Shown here piece by piece: positions 21,321 to 24,535 of a stretch of 24,535 nucleotides of DNA. Position 1 is the stretch's first letter, and each line of letters begins with the position of its first letter. The position numbers were made by a program, and so were the translations under genes. The notes below the pieces were generated by a model. It saw nothing but the letters and a program-made list of their open reading frames with translations, was not told where the DNA came from and ran no database searches. The DNA comes from a virus. The DNA is taken from positions 1 to 24,535 of the IMG/VR virus record IMGVR_UViG_3300037155_000212; one strand, given 5' to 3'.

Positions 21321-21580
21321 CAGTAACCTCAAGTAAATCAAGGATATATCGTCGGCGGAATATCCGGCGCGATATATTTTGGGATACCTATAGAGGACAG
21401 ACAAGAGTATCACAAGAAAGAGTACAATGGTCGGCAAGTCCTCATCCCGCAAGGGGTGAGGGTACAGACGCGGGTGAAGCGCAGGGTGTCGCGGCCTAGT
21501 CGTAGACATATTGCGCGGCAGTCGCGTATGCGCTTTTCAGTTCTCCCGAAAGGGAGAGGCATTCAATCTGGAGACAGGTC
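21146..21580 (+). ncRNA. Possible structured RNA or structured leader region
   Basis: This 435-base stretch has no convincing gene. Besides the nested inverted repeat it holds two hairpins with GNRA loops when read on the plus strand: a nine-base stem with GCAA loop (21440-21461) and a six-base stem with GAAA loop (21542-21557). GNRA loops are typical of structured RNA. An AAGAGTACAAT box (21418-21428), identical to the -10 region of module B, sits just before the first hairpin. So at least a 146-base hairpin leader for the HTH gene is plausible. A longer RNA beginning near 21150 is speculation. No known family is recognised. Confidence 0.35.
21503..21532 (+). promoter_or_regulatory. Candidate promoter of the excisionase-like gene
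   Basis: TAGACA (21503-21508) and TATGCG (21527-21532) are 18 bases apart. The GAAA hairpin (21542-21557), the ribosome site GGAG (21570-21573) and ATG at 21581 follow. A competing start further upstream is the AAGAGTACAAT box at 21418. Confidence 0.35.
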
Positions 21581-21787
21581 ATGGATGCTAATGAAAAGTG
21601 GTACTCAGTGAAAGAAGTGTCTGGGCGCTTGGGCTGGTCGGTGGATACCATCCGCCGCCTGGTAGATCGGGGCCACATGAAAGCCATCGTGCTTCCGTGT
21701 CGTTCCGGGCGGCGCAAGAGGGTGTATCGGTCGATGAGGATTGCAAAGTCTGAGGTCGAGCGAGTGATTAAGGCACTTCAGGTATAA
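21581..21787 (+). CDS. Excisionase-like helix-turn-helix protein, 68 aa
   Basis: The product contains WYSVKEVSGRLGWSVDTIRR, the helix-turn-helix of excisionase/MerR-like DNA-binding proteins (HTH_17 type), then a wing with CRSGRRKRVYRS and a final helix. Small proteins of this type control prophage excision or repress early genes. The gene lies about 50 bases before tRNA-Ser, a classic integration site, with a strong terminator between. It is the most likely directionality or repressor gene of the element. No tyrosine integrase is in the window. The ribosome site GGAG is seven bases before the ATG. Confidence 0.75.
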   Translation: MDANEKWYSVKEVSGRLGWSVDTIRRLVDRGHMKAIVLPCRSGRRKRVYRSMRIAKSEVERVIKALQV

Positions 21788-21790
21788 GGG

Positions 21791-21818
21791 AAGCCCGGTG
21801 ATGAGCCGGGCTTTTCTT
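21791..21818 (+). terminator. Rho-independent terminator after the HTH gene
   Basis: AAGCCCGG (21791-21798) pairs perfectly with CCGGGCTT (21806-21813) across a seven-base loop and is followed by TTCTT. It begins four bases after the stop and separates the HTH gene from tRNA-Ser. Confidence 0.8.
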
Positions 21819-21835
21819 GGTATCTTGGTATCAGC

Positions 21836-21925
21836 GGAAGAGTGGCCGAGTGGTTGATGGCATCGGTCTTGAAAACCGACGTACCTGAAACGGTATCGGG
21901 GGTTCGAATCCCTCCTCTTCCGCCA
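21836..21925 (+). tRNA. trnS(uga): tRNA-Ser (anticodon UGA)
   Basis: The 90-base gene folds completely. A seven-base acceptor stem pairs GGAAGAG (21836-21842) with CTCTTCC (21915-21921), followed by a G discriminator and an encoded CCA. The anticodon stem is TCGGT/ACCGA around CTTGAAA, with TGA at 21870-21872. There is the long variable arm typical of tRNA-Ser, and the T-loop TTCGAAT. Its 3' half is a common site for prophage integration, and the excisionase-like gene next to it supports that. It could be a host gene marking the element edge or a phage-carried tRNA. Confidence 0.95.
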
Positions 21926-22079
21926 GATTCGTACATTAACAGTTGTTAATCCGCCACGTGCAATACACGTGCAGTTAATCGTCCAATCTAGAGTTTTGAG
22001 CGTTTGTAGCGTCGTTTAAAATCAGTAAGTTGAGTGTTATCAATGCCAAGAGGCAGTCCGAATCCCTCTCCCTCCGCCA
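21903..22079 (+). repeat. tRNA-Ser 3' end and degenerate second copy (att-like)
   Basis: The tRNA 3' end (21903-21925) recurs at 22057-22079 with 19 of 23 bases identical, again ending CCGCCA; the two are 154 bases apart. The second copy has the sequence expected for the 3' end of another tRNA-Ser, but no matching 5' half. It looks like a scar or att half-site left by integration. An eight-base inverted pair, GTAAGTTG (22025-22032) and CAACTTAC (22097-22104), frames it. Confidence 0.5.
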
Positions 22080-22388
22080 TCTATATTCAGAATCAACAAC
22101 TTACGAGATACAAACCTCCAATACCGTTAATTTCCCGGCAGTTTCGCAAGATTCCCAATCGCAACGGAATTGGAGAGGCTCTCCGGCGGGAGCCATATGT
22201 GCCGATTCGTCGGCACTTCTCTGATTGCAATTTCGGCAGTTCCCTTTCTATATGCAAGGGGACTGGAGAAAGTTGACTCTTCGACGACTGCATGATCTGG
22301 ACTAAAGGTAGTGTTGGTTGTTTCGGAAGAGCCTAAGCAGCCCGCTGGCTGCCTGAGGAGTTCGTAAACTGAGGAATTGGCGTCTTCG
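21926..22388. other. Gene-free boundary region with palindromes and hairpins
   Basis: No convincing gene. Right after the tRNA come ATTAACA-GT-TGTTAAT (21935-21950), then CACGTGCA twice (21955-21962 and 21966-21973), then GTTAATC again. This resembles clustered binding sites for an integrase or excisionase. Further on are stem-loops GTGCCGA/TCGGCAC with TTCG loop (22199-22216), GGCTCTC/GGGAGCC (22177-22194) and GCAGCC/GGCTGC (22337-22352). The last could end the leftward recombinase transcript, although no T run follows. Base composition changes across this stretch. Confidence 0.5.
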
Positions 22389-24056
22389 TTATGCGGACTT
22401 TGCCGACAGTCCGAGAGACTGCTTGCGCCAGTCCATCGGGATTAAGGCGAGCAAATCGTCGAGCGAGAGTGGAAGCGACTCAGGTCGGGTCATCATGTTT
22501 TCAATCGACTGCGGGCTCAGTTGAACCAGCTTCATCTGCATGCGGATAAAGCGGGGAGACACACCGTCGATGCCGGCCAATTGGGCGATGTTACTGGATT
22601 TTCCCGTAGTGATCTGCTCGTACCAACGACGCGCGCGAGCAATGGCTTTGAGAATGGCCTGGCGGCTGGCGTCAGTGGTGATATTTGTATCGCCGACGAC
22701 AAGGCGTACCGCGCGGCCCTGCCGAACATGTCGGAAGGGACATTCAATCGACGCAATCTGCGGAAGATCGATAGAAATTTCACCGCAGCCAAGAATCTCA
22801 TTGAGGAGCGCTGGCACGCGCAGGCGAATCTCGACGTAAGTCTGGTGGATAACAACGCGATCGATGACAGTCCTTAGAAACTGCGCGCGGTCCGCGGTGA
22901 TGCGCTCGCGCCAACTCTGCGCCGTCGCAGCAGCTTGCGCAATGATCTGCGCGAAAATACCTTCTGGCGGGGCCACGGTTGTCTCATCACGAAACGCGGC
23001 AAGCAACTGGGTAGGCGTTTGTAGCCATTCAAGCATGCGATCAACCACAGCCTTTTCGAGATCATGCGCCGGGATGCGGCCTGGGGCGTTGCTCGTTCCG
23101 ATCTTCTTAATTACGGCCTGCGAGGTGTAATAGCGATAACGGCGGCCGTTCTTGTTGGCATGTGTCGGCGTGTAGAGCGTGCCGATAGCATCGAAAAGAA
23201 TGCCGGTCAGAATACTCTCCTTGGTGGCGCGCACCTTACGCCGCTTGCCTTGAATGTTTTCGTCGAGCACCGCCTGCACTTTGTCCCAGGTTCCGCGATC
23301 TATGATGGCGGGATGCTCTCCAGGATAAGTTGCCTTCTTGTGTTTGATCAAACCGATATAGTGCGGATTGCGCAGCATCATGTACAGCGGACCGCGGAAG
23401 AAGTGATTACCCCGTCGGCTCATGATGTTGTTCTCGCACAGCCAGTCATGCAGGCTATGCACATTGCCGAGGCGCAGAAACTCGTCGAAGATTGTGCGCA
23501 CCGTGACGGCTTCCGGTTCGTTGATGATGAGTTTCCGGTCCTTGGCCGTGTATCCGAGCGGTACGGTGCCGCCCATCCACATTCCCTTCTTCTTCGAGGC
23601 AGCAATCTTGTCACGTATGCGCTCGCCAGTGACCTCGCGTTCGAACTGCGCGAAGGATAGAAGGACATTGAGCGTGAGGCGACCCATCGAGGACGTGGTA
23701 TTGAACTGCTGTGTGACCGAGACGAAGCTGACGTTGAACTTATCGAATTGCTCGACGAGTTTGGCGAAGTCCGCCAGCGAGCGGGTCATCCGGTCAACCT
23801 TGTAAACAACCACTACCGAAACCTTGCCTGCTTGAATGTCGGCCATCAGTCGCTTCAATGCCGGTCGCTCCATGTTGCCGCCGGAGAAACCACCGTCGTC
23901 GTAGTCCGTGGCTATTAGTCGCCAGCCCTCGTGCTGTTGGCTCTTTACGAAGGCCTCGCAGGCCTCGCGCTGAGCGTCGAGCGAGTTGAAAGATTGCTCG
24001 AGACCTTCTTCCGAGGATTTGCGGGTGTAGATGGCGCAACGAATCTGGTTGCTCAT
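22389..24056 (-). CDS. Large serine recombinase
   Basis: I chose the ATG at 24056, which overlaps the DUF2924 stop as ATGA and has AAGGAG upstream. It gives 555 residues. The resolvase domain (about 5-150) shows AIYTRKSSEEGLEQSF with the catalytic Ser at 14 or 15, DDGGFSGG, and VVVYKVDRMTRSLADF with the active-site Arg residues. A recombinase domain follows (about 180-280, GTVPLGYTAKDRKLIINEPE). Next comes the position of the usual zinc ribbon, but it has no Cys pairs (TPTHANKNGRRYRYYTS), as in a proteobacterial subfamily. The long C-terminus binds DNA. It cuts and joins DNA at att sites, probably for the module or island itself. GC is higher than in the phage part. Confidence 0.9.
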   Translation of the reverse strand: MSNQIRCAIYTRKSSEEGLEQSFNSLDAQREACEAFVKSQQHEGWRLIATDYDDGGFSGGNMERPALKRLMADIQAGKVSVVVVYKVDRMTRSLADFAKLVEQFDKFNVSFVSVTQQFNTTSSMGRLTLNVLLSFAQFEREVTGERIRDKIAASKKKGMWMGGTVPLGYTAKDRKLIINEPEAVTVRTIFDEFLRLGNVHSLHDWLCENNIMSRRGNHFFRGPLYMMLRNPHYIGLIKHKKATYPGEHPAIIDRGTWDKVQAVLDENIQGKRRKVRATKESILTGILFDAIGTLYTPTHANKNGRRYRYYTSQAVIKKIGTSNAPGRIPAHDLEKAVVDRMLEWLQTPTQLLAAFRDETTVAPPEGIFAQIIAQAAATAQSWRERITADRAQFLRTVIDRVVIHQTYVEIRLRVPALLNEILGCGEISIDLPQIASIECPFRHVRQGRAVRLVVGDTNITTDASRQAILKAIARARRWYEQITTGKSSNIAQLAGIDGVSPRFIRMQMKLVQLSPQSIENMMTRPESLPLSLDDLLALIPMDWRKQSLGLSAKSA

Positions 24057-24535
24057 ACCGCTGCGCTCCTTGCCCTGAGCATCAAGCCGAAGAATGCCGG
24101 CCCCGACCACTTGGTGCCGGTGATTGCACGCGCAATCTCAGAGAGGCTGCGGTAGGTCGTCCCCTCATACTCATAGCCGGCTTCGAGGACCGTGACCTCG
24201 TGCAGTTTGCCGGCATGCTCGCGGACGTAGCGGGTGCCGATCTTCGGACGCAAGCTCTTCTGGGCAGGAGTCTCACCGGCGACGCTTTCGTCGGCCAACG
24301 CGCGCAGCTTGCGAACGGTGGACTCTTTGAGCCCGCCGAAAGCCTTCTCCTGAATGCGGTAGGCCAGGATTGGGATCAACGTTTCGCGGCGCAGAGCCGG
24401 GCTGGGCACCCGGTCGAATAGATCGCGCCAAAGCCTTAGAAGCTCCTTCCGCTCCATTGTCAGCAGCTGTTCCAAGAGTCGGTAAGCCACCTCCCGCCTG
24501 GTGGGCTTTGATTTGGTTATCTTATGCTTTTCCAT
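24053..24535 (-). CDS. DUF2924 protein
   Basis: The ATG is the last three bases of the window, so upstream context is unseen and a longer form cannot be excluded. The 160-residue protein has a basic N-terminus and a helical part (LTMERKELLRLWRDLFDRVP, then RRETLIPILAYRIQEKAFGG). Its beta-rich C-terminus includes YEYEGTTYRSLSEIARAITG and WSGPAFFGL. This is the DUF2924 pattern, commonly encoded directly before serine recombinases in proteobacterial mobile modules. It probably binds DNA or assists the recombinase, though the mechanism is unknown. It overlaps the recombinase by ATGA. Confidence 0.85.
   Translation of the reverse strand: MEKHKITKSKPTRREVAYRLLEQLLTMERKELLRLWRDLFDRVPSPALRRETLIPILAYRIQEKAFGGLKESTVRKLRALADESVAGETPAQKSLRPKIGTRYVREHAGKLHEVTVLEAGYEYEGTTYRSLSEIARAITGTKWSGPAFFGLMLRARSAAV

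Noticed and set aside
21147-21509. 120-aa minus-strand frame as a complete gene
   Set aside because: Its C-terminal half is the perfect inverted repeat and its N-terminus crosses the GCAA hairpin. Only the middle hydrophobic part may once have been coding, as argued in the insertion finding.
21955-21973. Two CACGTGCA copies as a mini CRISPR array
   Set aside because: The repeats are only eight bases with a three-base gap, and no cas genes are present. Protein-binding sites are more likely.
23064-23660. 198-aa plus-strand frame opposite the recombinase
   Set aside because: It is antisense to a well-conserved recombinase and typical of shadow frames in GC-rich genes.
1-24535. Alternative code with TGA as glycine, as in some CPR lineages
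   Set aside because: TGA ends several genes exactly at ATGA junctions (9881, 10457, 20702, 24053), so it works as a stop.

Overview
The window reads as a tailed-phage or prophage genome fused to a DNA-transfer (conjugation-like) gene block, ending at a tRNA-Ser gene and a separate serine-recombinase module. The host is probably a Patescibacteria/CPR bacterium of Parcubacteria type (Kaiserbacteria-like). This rests on about 50% GC by eye, on Ser/Thr-rich secreted proteins full of 'STST/TTS' runs typical of that group, and on many very short genes. It is inference; no marker gene for the host is present. The code looks standard: TGA is used as a real stop, often inside ATGA start/stop overlaps, which argues against a TGA-recoding lineage.

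Layout, reading leftward because nearly all genes lie on the minus strand. At 24535-22389 are a DUF2924 protein and a serine recombinase, overlapping by ATGA. They have good Shine-Dalgarno sites and visibly higher GC, and resemble proteobacterial modules. At 21926-22388 is a gene-free stretch with repeats, palindromes and a second, degenerate tRNA-Ser 3' end. tRNA-Ser(UGA) is at 21836-21925, preceded by a small excisionase-like HTH gene on the plus strand. At 21146-21580 is a strongly structured gene-free stretch: a nested 11+17 bp inverted repeat flanked by 9-bp direct repeats, and two GNRA-loop hairpins. At 21145-17527 is a transfer-like operon: a membrane/coiled-coil protein, a VirD4/TraG-like ATPase, a replication-relaxation protein, a predicted Acb2/Tad1-type anti-defence protein and a DUF4145 protein. 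At 17101-15021 are a second VirD4-like ATPase and coiled-coil proteins. At 14530-15079 (plus strand) is a CHC2 zinc-finger primase-like gene split by a frameshift. At 14378-9438 are early or non-structural phage genes: small zinc-binding proteins, an A1S_2505-like protein, a HerA-like ATPase with a duplicated winged helix, and a NinG-like protein. At 9204-7218 are two tiny membrane peptides, a small basic protein and the two terminase subunits. At 6622-1 are the portal, a small beta protein, an 800-residue beta-helix fibre-like protein, a second secreted protein, several tiny genes and a scaffold-like protein. The major capsid gene is expected just beyond the left edge.

How it fits together: the left third would package DNA into heads (terminase, portal, scaffold). 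The two VirD4-like ATPases, the replication-relaxation protein and the membrane partner could move DNA between cells or between host compartments. The HerA-like ATPase, CHC2 protein and NinG-like protein would serve replication and recombination. Two of the structural-region proteins carry Sec signal peptides, so they are probably exported by the infected cell, which is odd for virion parts.

Several single plus-strand genes (6714, 9256, 10084, 14530, 17176, 21581) interrupt the leftward operons. Most have their own promoter-like sequence and ribosome binding site. Most leftward genes lack a clear Shine-Dalgarno sequence and are instead chained by TAATG, ATGA or TAA-few-bases-ATG junctions. 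All promoter calls were made by eye.
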